Assembly: GCA_031546815.1 (NCBI GenBank)
Contig: JAVBJV010000048.1
Coordinates: forward strand, 1-47,325
DNA from: JAVBJV01 sp031546815
GTDB lineage: Bacteria; Pseudomonadota; Alphaproteobacteria; Acetobacterales; Acetobacteraceae
Reading direction: 5' to 3'
Length of the DNA stretch: 47,325 nucleotides
Below, piece by piece: positions 16,219 through 24,622 of this stretch (position 1 is its first letter; each line of letters opens with the position of its first letter). The position numbers were made by a program, and so were the translations under genes. The notes under the pieces were generated by a model. That model was not told the DNA's origin and ran no database searches. It saw nothing but the letters and a program-made list of their open reading frames with translations.

Positions 16219-19200
16219 TCAGGCGTTGTAGAGCCCGGATTTTTCGCGGATCTTTCCGGCCCCTTGCAGCAATGCGATCTGCGCGATGATGGCGGGTTTC
16301 GCGTCGTCACTCACACCCAGCATACGCACAATACCCGCCGCGATTTCATCGCCCGTTGCTCCGGTTGTGGTGCCGAGCAGAACAAGGATCGCCGCCTGCA
16401 TTTCGTCGGGCGGCAACATTGCGGCCTGACGCAGTAGCGGTGCGGCAGTGCGGCGGTCGCGTGGTGTCGTGGTCTGCCCTTCGGCGCGCCAGAACGCACC
16501 TTCTTGCACCAGTCCGTTCAGATCCTTGGCCAGTCGCAATGCCTGCTGCACGGCGGCGCGCAGCTTGGCGTCGGCGTCTGGCAGGTTCCACAGGATGCGC
16601 ACGCGTTCGACAATCGCATCCTGATGCACGGGGCCTTCGGTGTTCACGATACGCGCCAGAATGCCGCCGAGTTTCGCAAACGGTACCTGTGCGGGCGGTG
16701 TATCTTTCGGCACATCGAACGCGGCCTCGGCATACGGTGCGGCAAAGCCAGTGCGGTCTTCGGGCTCGGGCTGTGCCGTTGCAACCGGTGCGGCGCTCGC
16801 CAGACCCAGCGCCTTGCGCAGGCGTGCGGCTTCGGCATCGGGCGTGTTCAGCCAGTCCATCGCCAGCGTGCGATGCAGCGTCCAGCCCATCATGCGCAGT
16901 GCATTGTCGCGCTGTCGGTCCCGGTCACGCGCCGAACGCGAGGCTGCCATGGCGGGACCATCCGTCTCGATCCCCAGCACGAAATCGCCGGGCTTGTCGG
17001 GGTGGCTGATCGCCAGATCGAGGAACAGCCCCGACACACCAACCCGCGGCACGGCGTTCAGACTGTCGGCCATCAGCGTCTCGGCGATGGATGTTTCCAG
17101 CGGTGCGTTGTCGGCCGCATCGTCCGCCGGTGTGTAAGGCATATCGGGCGCAGCGGCGAAGGCGAGGAACGTTTTCAGTGCCGCAACGCCACGTCCTGCC
17201 GCGCGGTTCAGGTCGATGTCGTCGGCACTGATGCTGCTGAACACCACGCAGCGTTTCTTGGCGCGGGTGATCAGCACGTTCAGCCTTCGCTCGCCGCCAT
17301 CCATCGACAGCGGGCCGAAGCGCATCGCGAGTTTGCCATCCGGCCCGCGCCCGTAACCGACCGAGATGAACATCACATCGCGTTCATCGCCCTGCACGTT
17401 TTCCAGATTCTTGATGAAGAACGGTTCCTGCGGATTGCCGTTGAAGAACGCATCCAGATCCGGGTTGTCCTTGCGCAGTGCATCCACCGCTTCGGCAATC
17501 GCGTCGCGCTGGCTGACCGAGAACGCCGCAACGCCAAGGCTGTCCTGCGGATGATCCTTGGCGTGTTGGATCACCGCTTTGGCGATGGTTTTGGCTTCTT
17601 CCTTGTTGGTGCCGGTGGCGCCCGTGTCGAACCGTCCGTCCACGCGCACCAGCGACAGGCCAAGGTCGGCACTGCGCGGACGCGGGCTTGGGATCAGCAG
17701 CAGGCGACTGTCGTAGAACTCGCGGTTCGATGTGGCGATCAGGCTCTCGTGCCGGCTGCGATAATGCCAGCGCAGCATCGCAGATGGCACACCGCGCGCA
17801 TTGCACAGGCCGAGGATTGATTCCACGTCATCCGCGCCCACCACATCGGTGTTCTCGTCCGGTGCGCTCTCATCATCGCTGGTCATGCGCTGGAAGAAGC
17901 GCGTCGGCGGCATCTGTTTGTCGTCGCCCACGATGACGATCTGCTTGCAGCGCGCAATCGCGCCCATCGCATCGACGGGTTCAACCTGGCTGGCTTCGTC
18001 CATTACCAGCACGTCGAATTCCAGCGCGCCGGGCTTCAGGAACTGCGCGACTGATAACGGCGACATCATGAACACCGGCTTTGCCAGCTGCACCGCAGGG
18101 GCGGCGCGGGACAGCAATTCGCGCACGGGGGTGAAGCCGCGCTTGCGTTCCATCTCGCCACGCAGCACGTCGGCGCCCGGCGCATTGCGCGCCTGTGCAA
18201 CGCGCTGTGTGTGGGCAAAGGCAGCCTCGGTCTGCGTCAGCTTCATGCGTGCGACGTCGGCATCGCGGAAGTCGTCCACCAGGCGCAGATGCGCGGGGCC
18301 ATCGAAACTCGCCAGTTCGGGGCGTTGACGCATGGCGCATTTCAGCAGGGCCTCGGCCTCGGCATAGACATGCGTGGCCATGGCTTCCTCGGGCGCGAGG
18401 CTGCCATTCGTGAGTGCAGTTACCAGCGGCTGCAACCCAAGCGTCTGTGCGGCACTCGCGGCGCGTTGCCATGTGGCCCATTGCGCGAAACTGGCGGGCG
18501 AGGCGGATGCCATCGCCGCCAGCCTGTTGCCGAGCGTCGTGAACGGGACGTTGCCGATCACCATCCCGAACGTATCGCGCAGGAAGGTCGCGGCGCGGTC
18601 GGCGTCGTCGATCAGGGCGGTGGCGTTGGGGTGCGCTTCGACCCATGCAATGCGCGCGGCCATTGCGGCGGCATCGGCGGGCCATGCAGTGCCGAATATC
18701 GCAGCGCCTCGTTCCTGTGCGGCTGTCAGTGCTTCAACTGCCAGACGTGTGGCGATGGCGGCATCCATAAAGGCAGCGCGTTGTGCGGCGTCTTCCGGTG
18801 GTGTGCCGCGCGCGATATCGGTCAGCAGGGCGACGGCGTTGCGACGTGTCGCGGAGACAAAACCCAGCAGCCCGCCATCTTCCGCCAGCGTTGCGCGTGC
18901 CTCCTGCAAGCCGGTGGCGGTGTAGAGCTTGTCGGTAAAGCGCGTACCGGCTTTCGCAGCGAGGCCCGCCGTCGCACAGGCAGCAAGGCTGCGTGCTTCG
19001 GCAGGCGCTTGTGCAACGTTGCGCATGGCAAGCAGTGCGCTCAGATCTGGCTGACCGCTCGTCCCCGCCTGTGCGAGGGCGCGGATGGCCTCAGGCAGAT
19101 TCTGCAACGCACGCTCCAGATCCGGCGCGGACAGATCGGCGGTGATGCCGACCCACGGCGATGCATCGGGCTGGCGAAGGTCTGTGCAGCGCGCCACCAG

Positions 19201-20562
19201 TTCACGCACGGCGCGCTTGCGGTCGTCGAGTTGCGCAGCGGTCCAGTCGGGCGCGCCATCGAATGTGAAGCGCGGGGCCTTCATGCCGTTGGCGCGCAGC
19301 CGCACCAGTTGCCCGACCACGTGATACACATCGCGTCCGGATTTGCCGATCGGCGCCGTCATCGCGCCCGCATGCTTGTTCAGCCGCGAACGCAGGCTGC
19401 CAAGCCGCTGGATCAGATCGTCGCGTGCCGGTTTTGGTATGGCGGGCGAGGACAGCGTGGCGCGCAGATCGTCGAGCACGGCGCGCTTGCTCATCTTGTC
19501 GGAGTGCAGTTCCAGACAGGCGGCACCAATGCCCACGGCGTCCAGCCGCCGCTTCACCACCTGCAACGCGGCAAGCTTCTCGGCCATGAACAGCACGCGT
19601 CTGCCGTCCAGCACGGCCTGGATGATGATGTTGGTGATGACCTGACTTTTCCCGGTGCCGGGCGGCCCCTGGATCACCAGATGCGATCCGTTGCGTGCCA
19701 CGTGCGCGGCTAAGGTCTGCGATGCATCGGCATCGACTGCGAAGTCGAGTTTCTCGACCGGGATCAGTGCATCGATATCGGTATCGTCAGCGGGGATATC
19801 GGCGGGGGGCAGTTTCTGGCCGGTCAGCAGCGAACGCACCAAACCATGAGTCGCAAGGTTGGTATTCGTGGCCGGGTCCAGATCCGCATACATCAGGAAC
19901 TTGGCAAAGCTGAACAGGCCGAGATGCAGCGCGGCCGGTTCTACCCGCCAGTCGGGCTGCCCAGCGATGGCCTGCTTCACCACCTCGGCCCAGGCGGCGG
20001 GCGTGGCATCGTCGGGGAAGGGGGGCAGGGTGATGCCGAAATCGCCGATCAGCTTCTGACGCAGGCAGAGATTATCCTCCAGATCGCCCTCGGCGCTGCC
20101 CAGACGAAAGCCCGTGCGCACCGACGTGCGATCGAGGGTGACACGCATCAACGCGAGCGGCGCGCGACGTTCCACCTTGGGTGTGCCCGGATCGAACCAG
20201 ACCAGCGCTCCGAACCCCAGGCTCAGCGTGTTGACGCCGGTTTCTTCCAGCATCGTGCGCGCATCGCGGGCCAGCGCCAGAAGCTTCTTCGGTAGATCGG
20301 TCTCCGACAGGGCCGCACGCAGTTTGGTGTCGGCGCGGGTTGCGTCGGTGGCATCGCCAGCGGCGGCCTCGAAGGTGAAGCTTTTGCCGTCGGCCAGAGT
20401 CTTGGCGATGAAATCGGGGTCTTCGTCAGCCAGCCCAATCACGCCCGCGGATCTGCCCGGTTTGGGCAGCGACAGAAGCCGATTGCGGGTGGAGAGATCC
20501 AGCAGCGCGCGGCGCGCGGTGGCAAGGGCGGTATCGAGGGCGGGGGAGGCTGTGTCGGACAT
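16219..20562 (-). CDS. DUF4011-SF1 helicase-Vsr/DUF559-like nuclease-DUF3320 protein (Hhe-like)
   Basis: A 1447-residue multidomain protein. An N-terminal DUF4011 region has ALLDLSTRNRLLSLPKPG. Then comes a superfamily 1 helicase with Walker A GPPGTGKSQ (301-308), Walker B VMDEASQVEPVDA, VGDDKQMPPTRFF, LRWHYRSRHESLI, and the late motifs NVQGDERDVMFISVGYG and LNVLITRAKKRCVVF. A Vsr/DUF559-type nuclease domain lies at about 1176-1245, with acidic residues in FLDLAI and GIETDG, then ARDRDRQRDNALRMMGW. A DUF3320 domain follows at about 1290-1430. This order matches Hhe, reported in a large anti-phage screen as a single-gene DUF4011-helicase-Vsr system, so an anti-phage or DNA-processing role is plausible but unproven here. 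The start is ATG 20562; a GTG two codons upstream is possible. It lies 42 bp after manC on the same strand, without a terminator I can see. Confidence 0.88.
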   Translation of the reverse strand: MSDTASPALDTALATARRALLDLSTRNRLLSLPKPGRSAGVIGLADEDPDFIAKTLADGKSFTFEAAAGDATDATRADTKLRAALSETDLPKKLLALARDARTMLEETGVNTLSLGFGALVWFDPGTPKVERRAPLALMRVTLDRTSVRTGFRLGSAEGDLEDNLCLRQKLIGDFGITLPPFPDDATPAAWAEVVKQAIAGQPDWRVEPAALHLGLFSFAKFLMYADLDPATNTNLATHGLVRSLLTGQKLPPADIPADDTDIDALIPVEKLDFAVDADASQTLAAHVARNGSHLVIQGPPGTGKSQVITNIIIQAVLDGRRVLFMAEKLAALQVVKRRLDAVGIGAACLELHSDKMSKRAVLDDLRATLSSPAIPKPARDDLIQRLGSLRSRLNKHAGAMTAPIGKSGRDVYHVVGQLVRLRANGMKAPRFTFDGAPDWTAAQLDDRKRAVRELVARCTDLRQPDASPWVGITADLSAPDLERALQNLPEAIRALAQAGTSGQPDLSALLAMRNVAQAPAEARSLAACATAGLAAKAGTRFTDKLYTATGLQEARATLAEDGGLLGFVSATRRNAVALLTDIARGTPPEDAAQRAAFMDAAIATRLAVEALTAAQERGAAIFGTAWPADAAAMAARIAWVEAHPNATALIDDADRAATFLRDTFGMVIGNVPFTTLGNRLAAMASASPASFAQWATWQRAASAAQTLGLQPLVTALTNGSLAPEEAMATHVYAEAEALLKCAMRQRPELASFDGPAHLRLVDDFRDADVARMKLTQTEAAFAHTQRVAQARNAPGADVLRGEMERKRGFTPVRELLSRAAPAVQLAKPVFMMSPLSVAQFLKPGALEFDVLVMDEASQVEPVDAMGAIARCKQIVIVGDDKQMPPTRFFQRMTSDDESAPDENTDVVGADDVESILGLCNARGVPSAMLRWHYRSRHESLIATSNREFYDSRLLLIPSPRPRSADLGLSLVRVDGRFDTGATGTNKEEAKTIAKAVIQHAKDHPQDSLGVAAFSVSQRDAIAEAVDALRKDNPDLDAFFNGNPQEPFFIKNLENVQGDERDVMFISVGYGRGPDGKLAMRFGPLSMDGGERRLNVLITRAKKRCVVFSSISADDIDLNRAAGRGVAALKTFLAFAAAPDMPYTPADDAADNAPLETSIAETLMADSLNAVPRVGVSGLFLDLAISHPDKPGDFVLGIETDGPAMAASRSARDRDRQRDNALRMMGWTLHRTLAMDWLNTPDAEAARLRKALGLASAAPVATAQPEPEDRTGFAAPYAEAAFDVPKDTPPAQVPFAKLGGILARIVNTEGPVHQDAIVERVRILWNLPDADAKLRAAVQQALRLAKDLNGLVQEGAFWRAEGQTTTPRDRRTAAPLLRQAAMLPPDEMQAAILVLLGTTTGATGDEIAAGIVRMLGVSDDAKPAIIAQIALLQGAGKIREKSGLYNA

Positions 20563-20604
20563 GGACACAGCCTACACGATTCCCGTTTGAAGTTCAGCCC
20601 GAGC

Positions 20605-22044
20605 CTATGCGCGTCCGTAATTGTCTTCCAGGCGCACGATATCGTCCTCGCCCAGATAGGAACCAGACTGCACCTCGATCAGCGTCAGCGGCACCTTGCC
20701 GGGGTTGTCCAGCCGGTGCACGCAGCCGAGTGGCAGATAGACGCTCTGATTTTCCGTGATGGTGATTGATTCGGCATCGCGCTGCACCAGCGCGGTGCCC
20801 TGCACGACCACCCAGTGTTCGGCGCGATGGAAATGCTTCTGCAGCGACAGGCGCGCGCCAGGATGCACGACAATGCGCTTCACCTGGAAGCGGTCACCCG
20901 AGATCAGCGATTCGTAGAACCCCCACGGGCGATAGACACGGTTATGCGCCAGAGCCTCGCTGCGGCCGGCTTCCTTCAGGCGATCGACGATCTTCTTCAC
21001 GTCCTGCGCGTGGTTGCGATGCATGACCAGCACGGCGTCTTTTTCCACCACGGTGATGATGTCTTCCAGACCGACAACCGCCGTCATGACGCCATCGCTG
21101 CGCACGTAGCAGTTCTTGCTGTTCTCGAGCATGACATCGCCGATGGCGACATTGTTCTGCGGGTCCTTGTCACCCAGTTCCCACAAGGCGCTCCAGCTTC
21201 CGACATCGGACCAGCCGAGGGTGGCAGGGACGACGACGGCGTATTCAGTCCGTTCTGCCACAGCGTAGTCGAGGCTGATGGAGGGGGCGTTGTTGAATGC
21301 CTCGCCCAGACGAATGAAGTCGAGGTCGGGCTTGGCGGTTTCGACCGCAGCGGCGACGGAGCGGTGAACATCGGGTGCGTGGCGGGAAAGTTCGTTCAGC
21401 AGCGTGCGTGCCGTGAAGACGAACATACCGGAGTTCCACAGATGCTTGCCATCGTTCAGATAGGCGACTGCTGTTTCTGCGTCGGGTTTTTCGACGAAGG
21501 ATGCAACCCTGAAAGCGCCCTCGACACCGGCAAGCGGTGCGCCTTGTTCGATGTAGCCATACCCTGTCTCGGGTGCGGTCGGTTTCATGCCGAACGTGAC
21601 AAACTTGCCCGCGCGTGCCGCAGCGACAGCGATGTTCAACGCAGTGCGCAGAGCCTGTTGATCGGTAATGGCAGCATCAGCAGCCATGACCCATAGAACT
21701 GCATCGGGATCGGCCTGTGCTGCCATAACAGCTGCAGCAGCAACCGCAGGGGCGGAATTGCGGCCCACAGGTTCCAGCAGAATGCGCGCATTGGAGATTT
21801 TCGCGGCGCGCAGTTGCTCGGCGATGATGAAGCGGTGTTCCTGATTGCTGACGACAATCGGCGCAGAAAAATCACTACCGCAGGCGCGCTGAGCCGTTTC
21901 CTGCAGCATTGTGCGCGCAGAGATCAGCGGCCAGAACTGCTTTGGAAAAGTGCTGCGCGAAACGGGCCATAACCGGGTCCCTGTCCCGCCTGACAAGATG
22001 ACGGGGACAATCAGTCCTGAAGCTGTGCTGCTGTTGATATCCAT
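20605..22044 (-). CDS. manC: Mannose-1-phosphate guanylyltransferase / mannose-6-phosphate isomerase
   Basis: A 479-residue bifunctional enzyme making GDP-mannose for exopolysaccharide or lipopolysaccharide. The N-terminal nucleotidyltransferase has the pyrophosphorylase signature SGGTGTRLWPVSR and Lys in FPKQFWPL, plus FVEKPDAETA. The C-terminal cupin (type II phosphomannose isomerase) has RPWGFYESL, GARLSLQKHFHRAEHWVVV with metal-binding His residues, and LPLGCVHRLDNPG. The length matches AlgA/XanB/ManC. A promoter-like pair lies about 50-80 bp upstream. No other polysaccharide genes are in the window. The helicase-nuclease gene follows 42 bp downstream and might be read through. Confidence 0.95.
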   Translation of the reverse strand: MDINSSTASGLIVPVILSGGTGTRLWPVSRSTFPKQFWPLISARTMLQETAQRACGSDFSAPIVVSNQEHRFIIAEQLRAAKISNARILLEPVGRNSAPAVAAAAVMAAQADPDAVLWVMAADAAITDQQALRTALNIAVAAARAGKFVTFGMKPTAPETGYGYIEQGAPLAGVEGAFRVASFVEKPDAETAVAYLNDGKHLWNSGMFVFTARTLLNELSRHAPDVHRSVAAAVETAKPDLDFIRLGEAFNNAPSISLDYAVAERTEYAVVVPATLGWSDVGSWSALWELGDKDPQNNVAIGDVMLENSKNCYVRSDGVMTAVVGLEDIITVVEKDAVLVMHRNHAQDVKKIVDRLKEAGRSEALAHNRVYRPWGFYESLISGDRFQVKRIVVHPGARLSLQKHFHRAEHWVVVQGTALVQRDAESITITENQSVYLPLGCVHRLDNPGKVPLTLIEVQSGSYLGEDDIVRLEDNYGRA

Positions 22045-22092
22045 GTATATCTCGGGGACCTCGAAATTCAGCCTGTTGTGGTGTGCCGTATA

Positions 22093-22121
22093 ATTATACG
22101 TAATCTTGGGGATGGCGACAA
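22093..22121 (-). promoter_or_regulatory. Sigma-70-type promoter of manC
   Basis: On the minus strand, TTGTCG (22116-22121) and TATAAT (22093-22098) are separated by exactly 17 bp. The -10 is perfect and the -35 matches 4 of 6. The -10 lies inside a 12-bp palindrome GTATAATTATAC. A G8 run (22138-22145) sits 16 bp upstream of the -35. The predicted transcript start is about 35-40 bp before the manC ATG. Confidence 0.6.
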
Positions 22122-22228
22122 ATATTGCGGGAATGCAGGGGGGGGATCTCGGGGAAATTGTAAGGGGCAGGCCCTATTGCTTGCAGATGGTTAGTTTTGC
22201 CCGGTGTTTCCCATTCTGTCGACCATAG

Positions 22229-22258
22229 AAAAAGGCACCCACTTCCGGGTGCCTTTTT
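22229..22258. terminator. Terminator after tctA (bidirectional shape)
   Basis: A perfect 12-bp stem (22229-22240 with 22247-22258) with a 6-nt loop and T-runs on both strands (AAAAAGGCACCC / GGGTGCCTTTTT). It lies 24 bp past the tctA stop on the minus strand, insulating manC. Confidence 0.92.
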
Positions 22259-22281
22259 GTTAGTCGGAGTTCGCCGGCTGT

Positions 22282-23769
22282 TCAGCCCGCCATCGCTTCA
22301 TCTTTCTTGTGACGAATGCTCGGCAGCATCATCGCACCCAGCGCAATCGCGCAGATCACCAGCAGAGTCGCACTGATCGGGCTGCTAACGAATGTCGCTG
22401 CACTACCACGCGACAGCAGCATGGCGCGACGCAGATGTTCTTCCATCATCGGGCCGAGCACGAAGCCGATCAGCAACGGCGCCGGTTCCAGCTTCACCTT
22501 CGCGAACAGATACCCGATCAGCCCGAACACAGCGGTCTGATAGATGTTGAAGCTGTTGTTGTCGTAAACGCCGATGGCGCAGAAGATCAGGATCGACGGA
22601 TACAGGAACTTGTAAGGCACCTGCAGCAGCTTCACCCACATGCCGCTCATCGGCAGGTTGATGACCAGCAGCATCAGGTTACCAACCCACATGCTGACGA
22701 TCAGCCCCCAGAACAGCTGCGGCTGCGATTCCATCATGCGCGGACCCGGCTGGATGCCGTGGATGATCAGCGCGCCGACCATCAGCGCCATCACGGCGTT
22801 GGCCGGAATACCCAGCGTCAGCAGCGGGATGAACGATGTCTGCGCCGCCGCGTTGTTGGCGCTTTCCGGTCCGGCCACACCTTCGATCGCGCCGTTACCG
22901 AACTCGTTGCGCCCCTTCGAGACGCGACGTTCCATCATGTAGGAACCGAACGAAGCCAGCGCTGCGCCACCGCCCGGCAGGATACCCAGTACCGAACCGA
23001 TCAATGTGCCACGCAGCACGGCCGGCGTTGCGCGCTTCACTTCATGCTTGGTCAGCAGCAGGCTACCCACTTTCGAGCTCAGCACCGAACGTGCTTCCGG
23101 ACGTTCGAGGTTCAGGATGATTTCCGCAATCCCGAACAGCCCCATGGCGACCGAGACGAAGCCGATCCCGTCGGCCAGTTCAGGAACGCCGAAGGTGAAG
23201 CGCTGCTGCCCGGTCTGCACGTCGGTGCCGACCAGGCCGAGCGCCACGCCCAGCACCACCATGGCGACCGACTTCAGCACGCTGCCCTGCGCCAGCACGG
23301 CCGAGATGATCAGCCCCAACAACATCAGGCTGAAATAATCCGCCGAGCCGAACGACAGCGCCACCGATGTCAGCGCAGGTCCGGTTGCCGCGACCAGAAC
23401 CGTGGCCACGCAACCCGCGAAGAACGAGCCCAGCGCCGCGATGCTCAGCGCCGCGCCGGCACGGCCGTTGCGGGCCATCTTGTAGCCTTCCAGCGTGGTC
23501 ACCACGGAGGAGACTTCGCCCGGCAGGTTCAGCAGGATGGCGGTGGTCGAGCCACCGTACTGCGCACCGTAATAAATCCCGGCCAGCATGATGATGGCGG
23601 TAACGGGTTCGACGCCGAAGGTCAGCGGCAGCAGCAGCGAAATGGTGGCGACCGGTCCAATCCCTGGCAGCACGCCAATGGCAGTGCCGACCAGCGCGCC
23701 GATCAGGGCAAAAGCAAGGTTCTTGAAGCTGAGAGCAACATCAAACCCGAGAGCAAGATTTTCTAACAT
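22282..23769 (-). CDS. tctA: Tripartite tricarboxylate transporter, large permease TctA
   Basis: A 495-residue, very hydrophobic protein with about 10-12 membrane segments, the large channel subunit of a TTT-type carrier that imports carboxylates using a cation gradient. The family signature GTAIGVLPGIGPVATISLLLP is near the N-terminus, with YYGAQYGGSTTAILLNLPGE following and a second GILPGGGAALASFGSYMMER-like motif at mid-protein. The length is as expected. It follows tctB by 16 bp in the same operon. No tctC (periplasmic binding protein) is present next to it, so the substrate-binding partner must be encoded elsewhere, as is common for TTT systems. Confidence 0.96.
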   Translation of the reverse strand: MLENLALGFDVALSFKNLAFALIGALVGTAIGVLPGIGPVATISLLLPLTFGVEPVTAIIMLAGIYYGAQYGGSTTAILLNLPGEVSSVVTTLEGYKMARNGRAGAALSIAALGSFFAGCVATVLVAATGPALTSVALSFGSADYFSLMLLGLIISAVLAQGSVLKSVAMVVLGVALGLVGTDVQTGQQRFTFGVPELADGIGFVSVAMGLFGIAEIILNLERPEARSVLSSKVGSLLLTKHEVKRATPAVLRGTLIGSVLGILPGGGAALASFGSYMMERRVSKGRNEFGNGAIEGVAGPESANNAAAQTSFIPLLTLGIPANAVMALMVGALIIHGIQPGPRMMESQPQLFWGLIVSMWVGNLMLLVINLPMSGMWVKLLQVPYKFLYPSILIFCAIGVYDNNSFNIYQTAVFGLIGYLFAKVKLEPAPLLIGFVLGPMMEEHLRRAMLLSRGSAATFVSSPISATLLVICAIALGAMMLPSIRHKKDEAMAG

Positions 23770-23785
23770 GGAAGGTTCCTTGCTT

Positions 23786-24253
23786 TCAGTAGCCGACGAG
23801 GGCGGGAGGCAGCATCGGAATGCGCAAATCCAGTCCCCAAACGAATACGAACCAGCACAACAGGATCAGGAATAGTATACAGCCGAGAGTCCCGATCAGG
23901 GTCTGGGTTTTATCGGCCAGTGCGGCAATGCCAACCGTCAGCGCGATCGAGAGTACAAAGCCGATTTTTTCGAGCATGAATCCGAACAGAGCAAAAGCGA
24001 CCAGAATCAGCGTCAATTCTTTCCACGCCCAGTTCTCCAGCCAGTCAGGGCCGTTCTTCAACCCGATAAGCGTGACGAGGATGCCCAGAAACAACAGCAG
24101 GCTACAGACCAGCGCGGGCATGTAGCCCGGTCCCATGCGGCGTGCCGTGCCGATATCGTGGCCGTAATAGTTCACGACAAGGCCAAAAACGGCAACAGCA
24201 ATCAGGATCGCGCCGGATGCAAGATCCTTGGCGTTTATTCGCAGCTGACTCAT
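23786..24253 (-). CDS. tctB: Tripartite tricarboxylate transporter, small permease TctB
   Basis: A 155-residue protein with four predicted membrane segments, for example ASGAILIAVAVFGLVVNYYG and a C-terminal LGCILFLILLCWFVFVWGL. It carries the conserved MGPGYMPALVCSLLLFLGI segment of the TctB/DUF1468 family. It pairs with TctA as the small subunit. It is first in the tctBA operon, with a 369-bp intergenic region upstream shared with the divergent M20D hydrolase gene. An 8-bp inverted repeat at 24302-24324, about 50 bp upstream of its start, is a candidate operator. Confidence 0.92.
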   Translation of the reverse strand: MSQLRINAKDLASGAILIAVAVFGLVVNYYGHDIGTARRMGPGYMPALVCSLLLFLGILVTLIGLKNGPDWLENWAWKELTLILVAFALFGFMLEKIGFVLSIALTVGIAALADKTQTLIGTLGCILFLILLCWFVFVWGLDLRIPMLPPALVGY

Positions 24254-24622
24254 GATTGTTTCCTAAAAGCGTCTGGACAAGGCGAGGAACGGCAACGGAG
24301 CAACGAACGTCAAAAGCGTTCGTTCTCGCGGCAATCGTTCCAGGGCGTATGAGACCGGGTTAGGCAAATGTATCGACTTTCCTGTTCCCAATTCTCATGG
24401 GTGATATGTTTCTATGGCATAGGTGCTTCTCATGCTCAACCGGCCCTCGGGACAAAAATTGAGGGTCGTGGATGGTGCGGCGCAACAATCTAATAGTTAC
24501 AAATAATACGAGGTTGAGAAGCGTGGAATGATCTAAACCAATTGGTGTTTTCCGCAGGGGCTTGCCGCTGTTGCCTGTTGCTCGCATCATCCGATTTTCG
24601 TCATCTGGAACCGAGGCCTTTC
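24254..24622. other. Divergent intergenic region between tctBA and the M20D/creatininase-fold pair
   Basis: Contains no credible gene; an 89-codon minus-strand frame here has no recognisable character. It contains an inverted repeat AACGAACG-TCAAAAG-CGTTCGTT (24302-24324). The middle part (about 24360-24560) is less GC-rich than its neighbours, so promoters for both directions probably lie there. I could not place them with confidence. Confidence 0.55.
24302..24324. promoter_or_regulatory. Candidate operator upstream of tctB
   Basis: A perfect 8-bp inverted repeat (AACGAACG / CGTTCGTT) with a 7-nt spacer, lying 49 bp upstream of the tctB start on that strand. Its size suits a dimeric regulator. 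No regulator gene lies next to it. Confidence 0.35.

Noticed and set aside
18211..19713. 500-codon plus-strand frame opposite the helicase-nuclease gene
   Set aside because: No recognisable domain and fully antisense to a protein with clear helicase motifs.
22309..23766. 485-codon plus-strand frame opposite tctA
   Set aside because: Composition (runs of Gln, Arg, His) and full overlap with tctA mark it as an antisense shadow.
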